A stretch of 64,000 nt of DNA from Cronobacter condimenti 1330 (lineage in GTDB: Bacteria; Pseudomonadota; Gammaproteobacteria; Enterobacterales; Enterobacteriaceae): assembly GCF_001277255.1 (NCBI RefSeq), contig NZ_CP012264.1, forward strand, positions 3,968,001 to 4,032,000, read 5' to 3'. The position numbers were made by a program, and so were the translations under genes. Below the pieces are notes generated by a model that saw only the letters and a program-made list of their open reading frames with translations, was not told the origin of the DNA and did not search any database. Below, piece after piece: positions 9,171 through 18,370 of this stretch (positions are counted from its first letter, which is position 1; each line of letters begins with the position of its first letter).

Positions 9171-9198
9171 AAAAAAAACCGCCGCCCTGAGGCGGCGG
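9171..9198 (-). terminator. fkpA terminator
   Basis: On the minus strand CCGCCGCC (9191-9198) pairs with GGCGGCGG (9179-9186) across a 4-nt loop, followed by eight T (9171-9178). It lies 12 bp after the fkpA stop and is a textbook intrinsic terminator. Confidence 0.9.
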
Positions 9199-9209
9199 TC
9201 TGCGAAGCA

Positions 9210-10037
9210 TTACTTCACTTTTGCAGCGTCGTCCGCTTTATCGCCAGCGGCCGCCTTCGGAGCAGCATCTGCTTTTGCCGCCGGATTGATATCCAGCAGC
9301 TCTACATCAAATACCAGCGTAGAGTTAGCCGGAATGCCCGGAACGCCGTTTTTGCCATATGCCAGTTCCGGTGGGATGACCAGCTTAATTTTGCCGCCCT
9401 TCTTGATGTTCTTCAGGCCTTCAGTCCAGCCTGGGATCACACCGTCAAGACGGAAAGAGAGCGGCTCGCCGCGCTTGTAGGAGTTATCAAACTCCTGACC
9501 ATCAATCAGCGTACCTTTGTAGTTAACCACTACGGTGTCGCTCTCTTTCGGCGCAGCGCCAGTACCTTCTTTCTCGACTTTATACAGCAGGCCGGTAGAA
9601 GAGGTTTTCACGCCTTTCTCTTTAGCGAATTTATCACGGTAGGCTTTGCCTTTCGCTTCGTTTTCAGTTGCGTCTTTCTCAACTTTCGCCTGAGCGGCAC
9701 CTTTTACGCGGGTTTCGAAAGCCTGCAGGGTCTGTTCGATCTCCTGGTCAGAGAGCTTGCTCTTATCAGCAAACGCATCCTGAACCCCGGCGATCAGCTG
9801 GTTTTTATCCAGTTTGATACCCAGTTTTTCCTGTTCCTTCAGGGAGTTTTCCATGTAACGGCCCAGCGAAGCACCCAGGGCGTAAGCCGATTTCTGATCG
9901 TCGTTCTGGAATGCAGCTTTGCTGTCAGCGGCAGCAGCGTTCTGCTGCTGTGCGGCTGGCGCTGCAAACGTCAGGGGAGCATTGAACGCCACAGCCATCG
10001 TGGTCGCCAGCAGCGTTACTTTAAACAGTGATTTCAT
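9210..10037 (-). CDS. fkpA: Periplasmic FKBP-type peptidyl-prolyl isomerase FkpA
   Basis: Dimeric periplasmic chaperone and prolyl isomerase that helps fold envelope proteins. The 275-residue precursor has a Sec signal (MKSLFKVTLLATTMAVAFNA, cleavage near FA-AP), a helical dimerisation region (about 40-140), and an FKBP domain (about 150-255: VVVNYKGTLIDG, PGWTEGL, IPPELAYG). The C-terminal tail is rich in Ala, Asp and Lys. In E. coli it is sigma-E controlled. It is divergent from slyX. Confidence 0.96.
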   Translation of the reverse strand: MKSLFKVTLLATTMAVAFNAPLTFAAPAAQQQNAAAADSKAAFQNDDQKSAYALGASLGRYMENSLKEQEKLGIKLDKNQLIAGVQDAFADKSKLSDQEIEQTLQAFETRVKGAAQAKVEKDATENEAKGKAYRDKFAKEKGVKTSSTGLLYKVEKEGTGAAPKESDTVVVNYKGTLIDGQEFDNSYKRGEPLSFRLDGVIPGWTEGLKNIKKGGKIKLVIPPELAYGKNGVPGIPANSTLVFDVELLDINPAAKADAAPKAAAGDKADDAAKVK

Positions 10038-10249
10038 CCATTATCTCCAGGGTTGGGGCCTCTCACCCCAGGGTTATCTTAAAAACGAAAGTCGTACTAT
10101 AAAACGTCACAGCGGAAATCAACATAACCACTTTTCCGTTTCGCGCGTTATTTCAGACTTAATTTGTTTAAATAAGTTTCTTTCTGTTGAAGCAACCCGG
10201 CAGAATCCGGGAAAGTTGCGTAGAATCGCGACGCAAAGGGGGAAACATC

Positions 10250-10468
10250 ATGCAAAACGAATCGACTGAACACCGAATCGCGGAGCTGGAGAGCCGACTG
10301 GCATTCCAGGAGATAACCATCGACGCGCTGAACCAGTCCGTCACCGCGCATGAGCTGGAGCTGGCGAAGCTTCGTGAACAGCTCAAGATTATGGTTGAGA
10401 AAATCAAGGCTTCGCAGCCGTCGATGATTGCGTCTCAGGCGGAAGAAACGCCGCCGCCGCATTACTGA
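10250..10468 (+). CDS. slyX: SlyX family protein
   Basis: Small coiled-coil protein of unknown molecular role, conserved next to slyD. The 72-residue product has heptad-rich helices (EHRIAELESRLAFQE to KLREQLKIMVEKIK) and the invariant tail SQAEETPPPHY. The start at 10250 gives the family length and has GGGGG upstream; the frame is open 21 codons further. It is convergent with slyD. Confidence 0.93.
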   Translation: MQNESTEHRIAELESRLAFQEITIDALNQSVTAHELELAKLREQLKIMVEKIKASQPSMIASQAEETPPPHY

Positions 10469-10488
10469 CAGCCAAAATGCCGGTAATG

Positions 10489-10516
10489 AAAAGGGGCGCC
10501 GAAGCGCCCCTTTTTT
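10489..10516. terminator. Bidirectional terminator between slyX and slyD
   Basis: GGGGCGC (10493-10499) pairs with GCGCCCC (10504-10510). It is flanked by an A-run (10489-10492) and a T-run (10511-10516), so it can end both converging genes. Confidence 0.88.
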
Positions 10517-10523
10517 ATGAGAC

Positions 10524-11114
10524 TTAGTGGCAACCGCAGCCGCCGTTACCGCAACCACCTTTACCGTGGTCGTGATCGTGGCTGTGGCCATGACCACCGC
10601 AGCAGCCGTCATGATCGTGGTCATGATCGTGATCGTGATGATGACCATTTGCGCCGTGAACATGGCCGTGAGCCAGTTCTTCTTCGGTCGCTTCGCGGAT
10701 CGCTACGACTTCAACGTTGAAGTTCAGGTTCTGGCCCGCCAGCATGTGGTTGCCATCAACCACCACGTGGTCGTCGCCCACTTCGGTGATTTCTACCGGC
10801 ACCGGACCCTGATCGGTTTCCGCCAGGAAACGCATGCCAACCTGCAGCTCGTCAACGCCCATGAAAACATCTTTCGGTACACGCTGTACCAGGTTTTCGT
10901 CGTACTGGCCGTAAGCGTCGTTAGCGCCTACGTTCACATCGAATTTATCGCCAACATCGTGACCTTCCAGCGCAGTTTCCAGGCCGGAAATCAGGGAGCC
11001 GTGACCATGCAGGTAGTCCAGCGGCGCACTCACCGGAGACTCATCAACCAATACACCGTCTTCTGTACGTACCTGATAGGCCAGGCTGACCACCAGGTCT
11101 TTTGCTACTTTCAT
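10524..11114 (-). CDS. slyD: FKBP-type prolyl isomerase and metallochaperone SlyD
   Basis: Cytoplasmic prolyl isomerase and chaperone that supplies nickel to hydrogenase maturation and is needed for phiX174 lysis. The 196-residue product has an FKBP fold with inserted IF domain (about 1-150). A metal-binding tail (about 150-196) is made largely of His, Asp, Cys and Gly and ends CGNGGCGCH. The tail-coding DNA is low complexity and produces spurious frames on the other strand. Confidence 0.96.
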   Translation of the reverse strand: MKVAKDLVVSLAYQVRTEDGVLVDESPVSAPLDYLHGHGSLISGLETALEGHDVGDKFDVNVGANDAYGQYDENLVQRVPKDVFMGVDELQVGMRFLAETDQGPVPVEITEVGDDHVVVDGNHMLAGQNLNFNVEVVAIREATEEELAHGHVHGANGHHHDHDHDHDHDGCCGGHGHSHDHDHGKGGCGNGGCGCH

Positions 11115-11208
11115 GATATCTCCTGAGTGAGGAAAAAAGACTGGCGCCGATTGTAGCCCAAATCGACGCCTGTGTACCCTTTAGCTTAAAGAAACCTGCG
11201 GCATCTCG

Positions 11209-11409
11209 CTAGTCAGGATGAAAAATCCCTATGACTTGCTCATCTTTGCGCACCTGCTCGCGCACTTCTTTATCCGCCTCGCGCATCTGGTGCCCGCATT
11301 TCACGCACTCGACGATATCGACCTGATTTTCACGCCACATGGCGAGGGAATCCTGTGCCTGGCACTTCGGGCAGACGGCCCCGGCAATAAAACGTTTACG
11401 CACAGCCAT
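11209..11409 (-). CDS. yheV: YheV family putative zinc-ribbon protein
   Basis: Uncharacterised 66-residue protein with two CxxC pairs (CPKC near residue 13 and CVKC near 35) that probably bind zinc. It ends in the family tail VIGIFHPD. It follows kefB by 10 bp and is probably its operon partner. No function is known. Confidence 0.9.
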   Translation of the reverse strand: MAVRKRFIAGAVCPKCQAQDSLAMWRENQVDIVECVKCGHQMREADKEVREQVRKDEQVIGIFHPD

Positions 11410-11419
11410 AGCTCACCTT

Positions 11420-13228
11420 CTATTCAAACTCGTCCCAGCCATCCAACTGGCGCCGTTCCTGCTGCATCTCGCGATGGAAAATCTCTTCCAGCTCGCGCCG
11501 CGCCTCGCGTACACGAGAAATCTGCGCGTTGTCGGTATGTACCGGCATCAACTCGCGCAGCATCCGCATATCGAGACGGCGGAAATGCAGTTGCGCACGC
11601 TGCGCCTGATGAGGATGCATACCAAGCGTAATAAGCGTTTTGCGCCCCAGTTCCAGCGCGCTGGAAAAGGTCTCGCGCGAAAACTGTTTCACGCCTGCCT
11701 GTAACAATTCATGCGCCTCAACGCGGCCACGCGCCCGCGCCAGAATTTCGAGCTGCGGGAAATGCTGCTGGCAGAGATGCACAATACGCATCGTGTCTTC
11801 CGGATCGTTGCACGTCACAACGATAGACTGCGCCGAATCCGCCCCGGCGGCACGCAGCAACTCAAGCTCCGTGGCGTCGCCGTAATAAACTTTATAGCCA
11901 TATTTTCGCATCAGGTTGACCGCACTGATATCGCGCTCCAGCACCGTGATACGCATTTTATTGGCCATCAGCAAACGCCCAATCACCTGTCCGAAACGCC
12001 CGAAGCCGACGATAATCACCTGCGGCTTGTCATCCTCGACGTAGGGCTTCTCATCATGCTCGTCCTGCGCGTTGTTAAAGTGTCGCGCCAGCAGCCTGTC
12101 GATGCCTTTCATCACCAGCGGCGTAGTCATCATCGAGAGCGTCACGGTCACCAGCAGCAGTGCCATCTGGTCGTTATGAAAGAGTTTCTGCGATGAGGCG
12201 CTGGAGAAGAGCACGAATGCGAACTCGCCGCCCTGGCTCAACACGCCCGCGAACTGTAGCCGCTCGGTGCGCCGCAGCCCCTGAAAGCGTCCCAGACCGT
12301 ATAGCACTGCCATTTTGACGCTGACCAGCACCAGCACGCTCATCACCACCCACAGAATATGGGTATAGAGGACGCCCAGGTTTAACGCCATGCCAACCGA
12401 GATAAAAAACAGCCCCAGCAGCAGCCCTTTAAATGGCTCAATGGCGCTTTCCAGTTCATGCCGGTACTCGCTTTCTGCAAGGAGAATGCCCGCGATAAAC
12501 GTGCCGAGCGCCATCGATAGCCCCAGCAAATCCATAAATAATGCAGAACCGAGCACCAGAAGCAGCGCGGCGGCGGTAAACACTTCCCGCACGCCAGAGC
12601 CTGCGATAAACCGAAAGACCGGGCGCAGTAAATAACGGCCGCCAATCAGCATCCCGGCGAAAGCCAGCACTTTCATGCCAATCTTCAGCCAGTCCGGGTG
12701 TTCATCGCCATTGCCCGCAAGCAGCGGCACCATCGCCAGCGCCGGGATCACGGCAAGATCCTGAAACAGCAGCACCGAGAACCCTAACTGTCCGCCTTCG
12801 GTATGGTTCATGCCCTTATCGCGCATGAGTTGCAGCGCCATCGCCGTCGAGGACATCGCAAGGCCGATACCACCGACGACCGCCGCCTGCCAGGCGAAAT
12901 CCGTCAACATCAGCAGCCCTGCCAGCACCACGGCGCTAAAAAACACCTGCGCCGCGCCGATGCCGAAGATAGAGCGCCGTAGCTTCCAGAGTTTCGAGGG
13001 ATTCAGCTCAAGGCCTATCAGGAACATCAGGAAAACGACACCCAGCTCCGAAAAGTGCAGGATCTCGTCAACATCGCTGATAAACCCAAGTCCCCACGGT
13101 CCGATGGCGATCCCCGCCAGCAGATACCCCAGCACCGCGCCGATACCGAGGCGCGCCGCAATCGGCACCGCCACTACCGCCGCAAAAAGAAAAAGAATGC
13201 CTGCCAGCAGCAGGTCTGAGCCTTCCAT
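11420..13228 (-). CDS. kefB: Glutathione-regulated potassium-efflux system protein KefB
   Basis: Inner-membrane K+/H+ antiporter-like channel opened by glutathione adducts; it acidifies the cytoplasm to protect against electrophiles. The 602-residue product has a CPA2-type membrane domain (about 1-380) and a C-terminal KTN/RCK domain beginning at IIVGFGRFGQVIGRLL. It starts at the ATG 13226-13228, which overlaps the kefG stop by one base; an upstream TTG in frame was not used. Its partner KefG is directly upstream. Confidence 0.96.
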   Translation of the reverse strand: MEGSDLLLAGILFLFAAVVAVPIAARLGIGAVLGYLLAGIAIGPWGLGFISDVDEILHFSELGVVFLMFLIGLELNPSKLWKLRRSIFGIGAAQVFFSAVVLAGLLMLTDFAWQAAVVGGIGLAMSSTAMALQLMRDKGMNHTEGGQLGFSVLLFQDLAVIPALAMVPLLAGNGDEHPDWLKIGMKVLAFAGMLIGGRYLLRPVFRFIAGSGVREVFTAAALLLVLGSALFMDLLGLSMALGTFIAGILLAESEYRHELESAIEPFKGLLLGLFFISVGMALNLGVLYTHILWVVMSVLVLVSVKMAVLYGLGRFQGLRRTERLQFAGVLSQGGEFAFVLFSSASSQKLFHNDQMALLLVTVTLSMMTTPLVMKGIDRLLARHFNNAQDEHDEKPYVEDDKPQVIIVGFGRFGQVIGRLLMANKMRITVLERDISAVNLMRKYGYKVYYGDATELELLRAAGADSAQSIVVTCNDPEDTMRIVHLCQQHFPQLEILARARGRVEAHELLQAGVKQFSRETFSSALELGRKTLITLGMHPHQAQRAQLHFRRLDMRMLRELMPVHTDNAQISRVREARRELEEIFHREMQQERRQLDGWDEFE

Positions 13229-13782
13229 CAAAAGCCCCCCGGCGTTAACGGCGCGGTCAGCCAGCTTTCATACGCCTGGCCTTGCGCCGCTAGCTCAGAA
13301 AGCGACTGACGCCGCGCCCAGTAGATAATCAGCGGCGTCATCCAGTGCATACGGCACATGGCCGCCGTCAGTTCGAAGGGACGTAGAATGTCGCTCAGTT
13401 CGTAACGGTTGAAACCGTCCGGGCGATAGGCCGTTTCCGGCTCGCCAGTGGTAATCACGCAGCGCCAGTATTTTCCGGCAAGTTCTGTACCGCCCACGCC
13501 GCTTGCAAAACCGCGGCTTAACACGCGGTCAAACCACTCTTTCAGCAATGCGGGGCAGCTATAGGTATAAAGCGGGAACTGAAAAACAATCACATCGTGA
13601 TCGCGCAGCAACGCCTGCTCATGGCTGATATCGATAAAGAAATCGGGATAGTGGGCATAGAGGTCATGCACCGTGACATTAGGTAATTGCAGAGCCGGCT
13701 TAAGCAAAACCCGGTTGGCCACCGAGTCCTGAGATTCCGGATGGGCATACAGCAGCAAAACTTTCGCTGTCTGTGACATCAT
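13228..13782 (-). CDS. kefG: KefB ancillary quinone oxidoreductase KefG
   Basis: Flavodoxin-fold NAD(P)H:quinone reductase-like protein needed for full KefB activity. The 184-residue product starts MMSQTAKVLLLYAHPESQDS and has the FQFPLYTYSCPALLKEWFDRVL region typical of the family. The start was taken to match the E. coli length; seven more codons are open upstream. TGATG overlap with kefB indicates coupled translation. Confidence 0.94.
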   Translation of the reverse strand: MMSQTAKVLLLYAHPESQDSVANRVLLKPALQLPNVTVHDLYAHYPDFFIDISHEQALLRDHDVIVFQFPLYTYSCPALLKEWFDRVLSRGFASGVGGTELAGKYWRCVITTGEPETAYRPDGFNRYELSDILRPFELTAAMCRMHWMTPLIIYWARRQSLSELAAQGQAYESWLTAPLTPGGF

Positions 13783-13905
13783 TCCCCTCCAGGGCGTCGT
13801 CATTGTTACTGATTTGGGCTACCATGGCGGCCCCACGCGGTGCCCAAAGCATCACGTTACATGAATATAATGACAATTTAACATAGTCTGAATCTACGGC
13901 GCCTT

Positions 13906-15816
13906 ATGATTGTTTTCTCCTCGTTACAAATTCGTCGCGGCACACGCGTGCTGCTGGACAACGCCACCGCCACCATTAACCCAGGCCAGAAAGTGGGCCT
14001 GGTGGGCAAAAACGGCTGCGGCAAATCCACGCTGCTGTCGCTTCTGAAAAACGAGATCAGCGCCGATGGCGGCAGTTTCACCTACCCCGGCACCTGGCAG
14101 CTCGCCTGGGTGAATCAGGAAACGCCTGCGCTCGCGCAACCTGCGCTGGAATATGTCATCGACGGCGACCGTGAATACCGTGCCTTTGAGCGCGAGCTAC
14201 ACGACGCGACTGAACGCAACGACGGTCACGCCATCGCCACCGCGCACGGCAAGCTCGACGCCATCGACGCCTGGACCATCCGTTCGCGCGCCGCGAGCCT
14301 CTTGCATGGCCTGGGCTTTAGTAACGAGCAACTCACGCGTCCGGTCAGTGATTTCTCGGGCGGCTGGCGTATGCGTCTGAACCTCGCGCAGGCCCTGATT
14401 TGCCGCTCCGATCTGCTCCTGCTCGACGAGCCGACCAACCACCTCGATCTCGACGCGGTCATCTGGCTGGAAAAATGGCTAAAGAGCTATAACGGCACGC
14501 TGATCCTTATCTCGCATGACCGCGATTTCCTGGATCCGGTTGTGGATAAAATTATCCATATCGAACAGCAAAATATGTTCGAGTACACCGGCAACTACAG
14601 CTCCTTTGAGCGCCAGCGCGCCACGCGCCTCGCCCAGCAGCAGGCGACCTACGAAAGCCAGCAGCAGCGCGTCGCGCATCTGCAAAGCTTTATTGACCGC
14701 TTTAAAGCCAAAGCGTCTAAGGCGAAGCAGGCGCAGAGCCGCATTAAGATGCTGGAGCGCATGGAACTGATTGCGCCCGCGCATGTGGACAACCCGTTCC
14801 ACTTTAGCTTCCGCGCGCCGGAAAGCCTGCCCAACCCGTTGCTGAAAATGGAAAAAGTCAGCGCCGGTTATGGCGATCGCACGATACTCAACTCCATCAA
14901 ACTCAACCTGGTGCCCGGCTCGCGCATCGGTCTGCTCGGTCGTAATGGCGCGGGGAAATCGACGCTGATTAAACTGCTGGCGGGCGAACTGGCCCCGGTG
15001 AGCGGAGATATCGGGCTTGCTAAAGGGATTAAGCTTGGTTACTTCGCGCAGCACCAGCTGGAGTTTTTACGCGCCGATGAATCGCCGTTGCAGCATCTGG
15101 CGCGCATTGCCCCACGTGAAACTGAACAGCAGTTGCGCGACTACCTTGGCGGCTTCGGCTTTCAGGGCGATAAAGTGACAGAAGTCACCGAGCGTTTTTC
15201 CGGCGGCGAGAAAGCGCGCCTGGTTCTGGCCCTGATCGTCTGGCAGCGCCCCAACCTGCTGCTGCTCGATGAACCGACCAACCACCTCGATCTCGACATG
15301 CGCCAGGCCCTAACCGACGCGCTGATCGAATTCGAAGGCGCGCTGGTGGTCGTCTCGCACGACCGTCACCTGATTCGTTCCACCACCGATGACCTCTATC
15401 TGGTTCACGATGGCAAGGTCGAAGCCTTCGACGGAGACCTGGACGATTACCAGCAGTGGCTGAGCGACGTACAAAAGCAGGAGAGCCAGGGCGACGACAT
15501 CAGCCGCGAGAAAGACAACGGCAACAGCGCGCAGGCGCGCAAAGATCAAAAACGCCGCGAGGCGGAACTGCGCACCCAGACGCAACCGCTACGTAAAGAG
15601 ATCACGCGTCTTGAGAAAGAGATGGAAAAGCTCAACGCCACGCTCGCAGGCGTCGAAGAGAAACTCGCCGACAGCGCCATTTACGATCCGGCTCGCAAAG
15701 CGGAGATGAATGAGTGTCTGCAAACACAGGCGAAGACCAAAGCGGCGCTGGAAGAGTGCGAAATGGCGTGGCTGGATGCCCAGGAACAATTAGAAGCGAT
15801 GCTGCAAAACGATTAA
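13906..15816 (+). CDS. yheS: ABC-F family ATPase YheS
   Basis: Soluble tandem ATPase of the ABC-F (EttA/Uup-like) class, thought to act on the ribosome. The 636-residue product has a first nucleotide-binding domain (Walker A GKNGCGKS at 34-41, signature FSGGWRMRL), a linker rich in Arg and Gln, a second domain (GRNGAGKST, FSGGEKARL, LLLLDEPTNHLDLD), and a charged C-terminal coiled coil (about 530-636). It is divergent from kefGB. No membrane segments are seen. Confidence 0.95.
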   Translation: MIVFSSLQIRRGTRVLLDNATATINPGQKVGLVGKNGCGKSTLLSLLKNEISADGGSFTYPGTWQLAWVNQETPALAQPALEYVIDGDREYRAFERELHDATERNDGHAIATAHGKLDAIDAWTIRSRAASLLHGLGFSNEQLTRPVSDFSGGWRMRLNLAQALICRSDLLLLDEPTNHLDLDAVIWLEKWLKSYNGTLILISHDRDFLDPVVDKIIHIEQQNMFEYTGNYSSFERQRATRLAQQQATYESQQQRVAHLQSFIDRFKAKASKAKQAQSRIKMLERMELIAPAHVDNPFHFSFRAPESLPNPLLKMEKVSAGYGDRTILNSIKLNLVPGSRIGLLGRNGAGKSTLIKLLAGELAPVSGDIGLAKGIKLGYFAQHQLEFLRADESPLQHLARIAPRETEQQLRDYLGGFGFQGDKVTEVTERFSGGEKARLVLALIVWQRPNLLLLDEPTNHLDLDMRQALTDALIEFEGALVVVSHDRHLIRSTTDDLYLVHDGKVEAFDGDLDDYQQWLSDVQKQESQGDDISREKDNGNSAQARKDQKRREAELRTQTQPLRKEITRLEKEMEKLNATLAGVEEKLADSAIYDPARKAEMNECLQTQAKTKAALEECEMAWLDAQEQLEAMLQND

Positions 15817-15834
15817 CCGGGCGCGAGCGCCCGG
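15817..15834. terminator. Hairpin between convergent yheS and nadV
   Basis: CCGGGCGC (15817-15824) and GCGCCCGG (15827-15834) form a strong stem right after the yheS stop. There is no T-run, so it may act with Rho or only as an mRNA 3' barrier. Confidence 0.45.
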
Positions 15835-15846
15835 TGACGGTGATGG

Positions 15847-17337
15847 TTAGCGCTGCGCCGCCAGCCGCTGGCGCAGCGTTTCCAGGTGCTCCACCCCGTG
15901 AAGTTTGCCGTCCAGGAACCGGGTTTTTAGCTCGCCCTGCGCTTCCTGCTCCAGCGTCTGTTCATCAAACAACTGATAATCGTCCTGCGCGTCGCGCTCT
16001 ACGCGCAGCAGCCCGCGCGCTGAGCGTTTCAGGCCACTGTCGGTTTTCGGCTCTTTGAAAATCATACGGCCAACGCCGTTTACTTCACCGTAGGTGGCTT
16101 TCATCGCAAAGCCGAAAGTGTCGCGGGTGTTGTACTGGTAGGTGAAGGAGCCGACGCCAAACACCACGTTAGCGCTGGCGAAGCCTTTCGCTGCCAGGCG
16201 ACGTAAAATCTCTTCGGCGCGGTCAAGCGTTATAGAATCGCCGTAAATCAGCCCTACATGCGGGTCGAGCACTTTAAAGCCTTTGTCGTTAATAGTGCCG
16301 CCGAAAATCTCCCACAACACTTCAACCGACCCCTTCTCTTCTGCCGTGCGGTCTGCACGGGTGTCATCATCTGCACCGGTACCGCAGAGGATCTCCACCG
16401 GGTCGCCGCTGTCCGGGCGGAACACTACGCGGCCTTCGCGCGCCATAATCTGCGTTTTCAGCTCGCGGGTATATTCCGTAATGACGCGCCAGTAATCCCA
16501 GGTGTCGGACACAATCGAGACAAAACCGTTCGGATAAAGATCGCAAATCAGGCGGCGGAACGTTTCGATTTCGCTCTCTTTTTCGCCCATGCACATCACG
16601 CTGTGCTCGGTCGCGGGGATAGACGCCGCGATAAAGCATTCCTGCCCCTGGGTGTAGTAATCGCGGGCATAAAGCAGGGAAGGAATGTTATCGGTGCCTT
16701 TAAAACTCAACAGGTGACCGCAGCCTGCCTGCGCGGTGTCCTGCAGGCCAGACATACCGCGGAAAGAAAAATCGTGGCACTGGAAATCCAGGTGGCTTAC
16801 GTCCGTGCAGGTTTCCTGCGCCCAGCGCTCACAGATTTTACGGTAGTGATGCGCGATAGTGGCATTGGTCGATGACTTCCAGAGTTCCGCCGAGAGTACG
16901 GTTTCCAGGTAATTCACCAGCCAGAAGAATTCCGGGCGCGTGTTGGTGATAGTCAGTACGGGCACTTTCATCGCCACTTTGCTGCCTTCATCCAGCGCTT
17001 TGATGTGCAGCGGCAGGTAGCCAAGCTGATGCAGCGCGCGAATGTGCTCCGCGCTCACGGCACCTTTACCGATATAGCTGTCCATCACGGCCTGATACTC
17101 CTCCACGACGTCCGCTTCCGGGCGCGCGAAAAACTCGTCATTAAACAGATCAATCAGGAACCACTGCAGGAACCCCTGCAGGCCGAAGAACACCAGTTTG
17201 CCGTCCGCGACCGGAGAGTGGAAATGGCGATCGCTGCGCGGCGTAAAGTTGGAATAGACTTTGGTGGTGCCCGCCGGATACTGCTCACGGTGCGATACTT
17301 TGTAGCCATCAATAGCCAGAATTGGATTCATCTTCAT
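15847..17337 (-). CDS. nadV: Nicotinamide phosphoribosyltransferase
   Basis: Converts nicotinamide and PRPP to NMN, a one-step salvage route to NAD. The 496-residue product is close to vertebrate NAMPT in length. It has HDFSFRGMS (R193, nicotinamide site), SFKGTD (D216), the catalytic His H245 in PATEHS, and RPDSGDP (R307 and D309, PRPP site). GLIYGDS and FGVGS follow. AGGAG lies 7 nt before the ATG. It follows the prs-like gene by 11 bp and so is probably cotranscribed from the palindromic operator at 18247-18273. E. coli K-12 lacks this gene. Confidence 0.93.
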   Translation of the reverse strand: MKMNPILAIDGYKVSHREQYPAGTTKVYSNFTPRSDRHFHSPVADGKLVFFGLQGFLQWFLIDLFNDEFFARPEADVVEEYQAVMDSYIGKGAVSAEHIRALHQLGYLPLHIKALDEGSKVAMKVPVLTITNTRPEFFWLVNYLETVLSAELWKSSTNATIAHHYRKICERWAQETCTDVSHLDFQCHDFSFRGMSGLQDTAQAGCGHLLSFKGTDNIPSLLYARDYYTQGQECFIAASIPATEHSVMCMGEKESEIETFRRLICDLYPNGFVSIVSDTWDYWRVITEYTRELKTQIMAREGRVVFRPDSGDPVEILCGTGADDDTRADRTAEEKGSVEVLWEIFGGTINDKGFKVLDPHVGLIYGDSITLDRAEEILRRLAAKGFASANVVFGVGSFTYQYNTRDTFGFAMKATYGEVNGVGRMIFKEPKTDSGLKRSARGLLRVERDAQDDYQLFDEQTLEQEAQGELKTRFLDGKLHGVEHLETLRQRLAAQR

Positions 17338-17348
17338 GTCCCTTCTCC

Positions 17349-18206
17349 TTACGCGTTATAAATATTGTTGATATCAATAATTTCTACCCGATCCTGCGCC
17401 AGCGCGGCGGGCGCGAAGGAGTTGGTCGTATAAAGCTGGTCAATACCGTTATTCAGCAGGTTTTCGACGCCTTTTGAAAACACGCCATGCGTGACATAGA
17501 GACTGACGCTGCGAGCGCCCGCATCGCGCAACACCTGGGCGGAGCCGATAAACGTGCCGCCTGCGTCACACAGGTCATCAACAATCAACACCGCCTTGCC
17601 TTTCACATCGCCATCCACCAGACGAAAACCGGTCAGCTCGCCGGTCGCGACATTGCGCTGCTTGGTCAGAATGGCAAATTCGTCTACGCCGGCAGCCTGC
17701 GCCACAGCATGGATTTTTTTGAGCGCGCCCGCATCCGGCGCCACCAGCATTAACTCACCGGCTTTCAGGGCGGCAACCAGCGTCTGGCTTTGCATCAGGC
17801 AGCGCTCCTGCGGGATAGCCACCAGATTATCGATGGCGGCAGCGGCAGCCTCGCTGTGCGGGTCCAGCACCAAGATTTTGTCGAAACCAAGCGTATTGAG
17901 CAGGCGGGCAAACACTTTCAGCGCGAAGCTGTCGCCTGGTTGCATATGCCTGTCCTGACGGGCGTAAGGCAGCCACGGCAGTTCCAGATGGCTGAAGCGG
18001 ACATCGCAATGCTGACGCACCGCGTCGGTCAGTTGCGCCAGCACCATAAAGTCATCCATCGTTTTCAGGGCGGCGGCGCGAATGCGCAGCAGCGAGGCGA
18101 CGCGAGGCAGCGCGCCGGTCACTTTCGCCCATACGGCGCCATCAGGAAAGCGCCCGGTCTGTGTTGCTATCTCTTGTCCGTCTACCATCAGTTGCGGCTG
18201 CATCAT
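17349..18206 (-). CDS. Ribose-phosphate pyrophosphokinase homologue of the NAD-salvage cassette
   Basis: Prs-family enzyme expected to make PRPP from ribose 5-phosphate and ATP. The 285-residue product is about 30 residues shorter than housekeeping PrsA. It has the family sequences PYARQDRHMQPGDSFALK, a K-x-R catalytic loop (TKQRNV) and the PRPP loop VDDLCDAGGT. Being upstream of and 11 bp from nadV, it should feed PRPP to that enzyme. Two ATGs are adjacent (18206 and 18203). Some phage Prs-like/NAMPT-like pairs act on ADP-ribose instead, so substrate is not proven. Confidence 0.85.
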   Translation of the reverse strand: MMQPQLMVDGQEIATQTGRFPDGAVWAKVTGALPRVASLLRIRAAALKTMDDFMVLAQLTDAVRQHCDVRFSHLELPWLPYARQDRHMQPGDSFALKVFARLLNTLGFDKILVLDPHSEAAAAAIDNLVAIPQERCLMQSQTLVAALKAGELMLVAPDAGALKKIHAVAQAAGVDEFAILTKQRNVATGELTGFRLVDGDVKGKAVLIVDDLCDAGGTFIGSAQVLRDAGARSVSLYVTHGVFSKGVENLLNNGIDQLYTTNSFAPAALAQDRVEIIDINNIYNA

Positions 18207-18246
18207 TGTTGCCCCCGGTTATTTAATTAATGTCCCTTCGACACAT

Positions 18247-18273
18247 TTAATATTGTCCATGAGACAATATTAA
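18247..18273. promoter_or_regulatory. Putative NrtR operator in front of prs-nadV
   Basis: Two exact 11-bp arms, TTAATATTGTC (18247-18257) and GACAATATTAA (18263-18273), flank the 5-bp centre CATGA. The operator lies 41 bp before the prs-like start. Its core TTGTC-N5-GACAA recurs before nrtR at 18371-18385. Assignment to NrtR is inferred from location and repetition. Confidence 0.75.
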
Positions 18274-18370
18274 GCAAGCGATATTTTGCCGCAGCGGCTA
18301 AAAAATAGCATGTTATTGAAAATTAAATTAATAAAGGTTTGTGTTGCCGTAGTCCGCGAGGCTGGTAAAC

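Noticed and set aside
10527..11126. Plus-strand frame with Ala/Thr/Val repeats opposite slyD
   Set aside because: It is the reverse reading of the His/Asp-rich SlyD tail; the repetition is explained by that tail.
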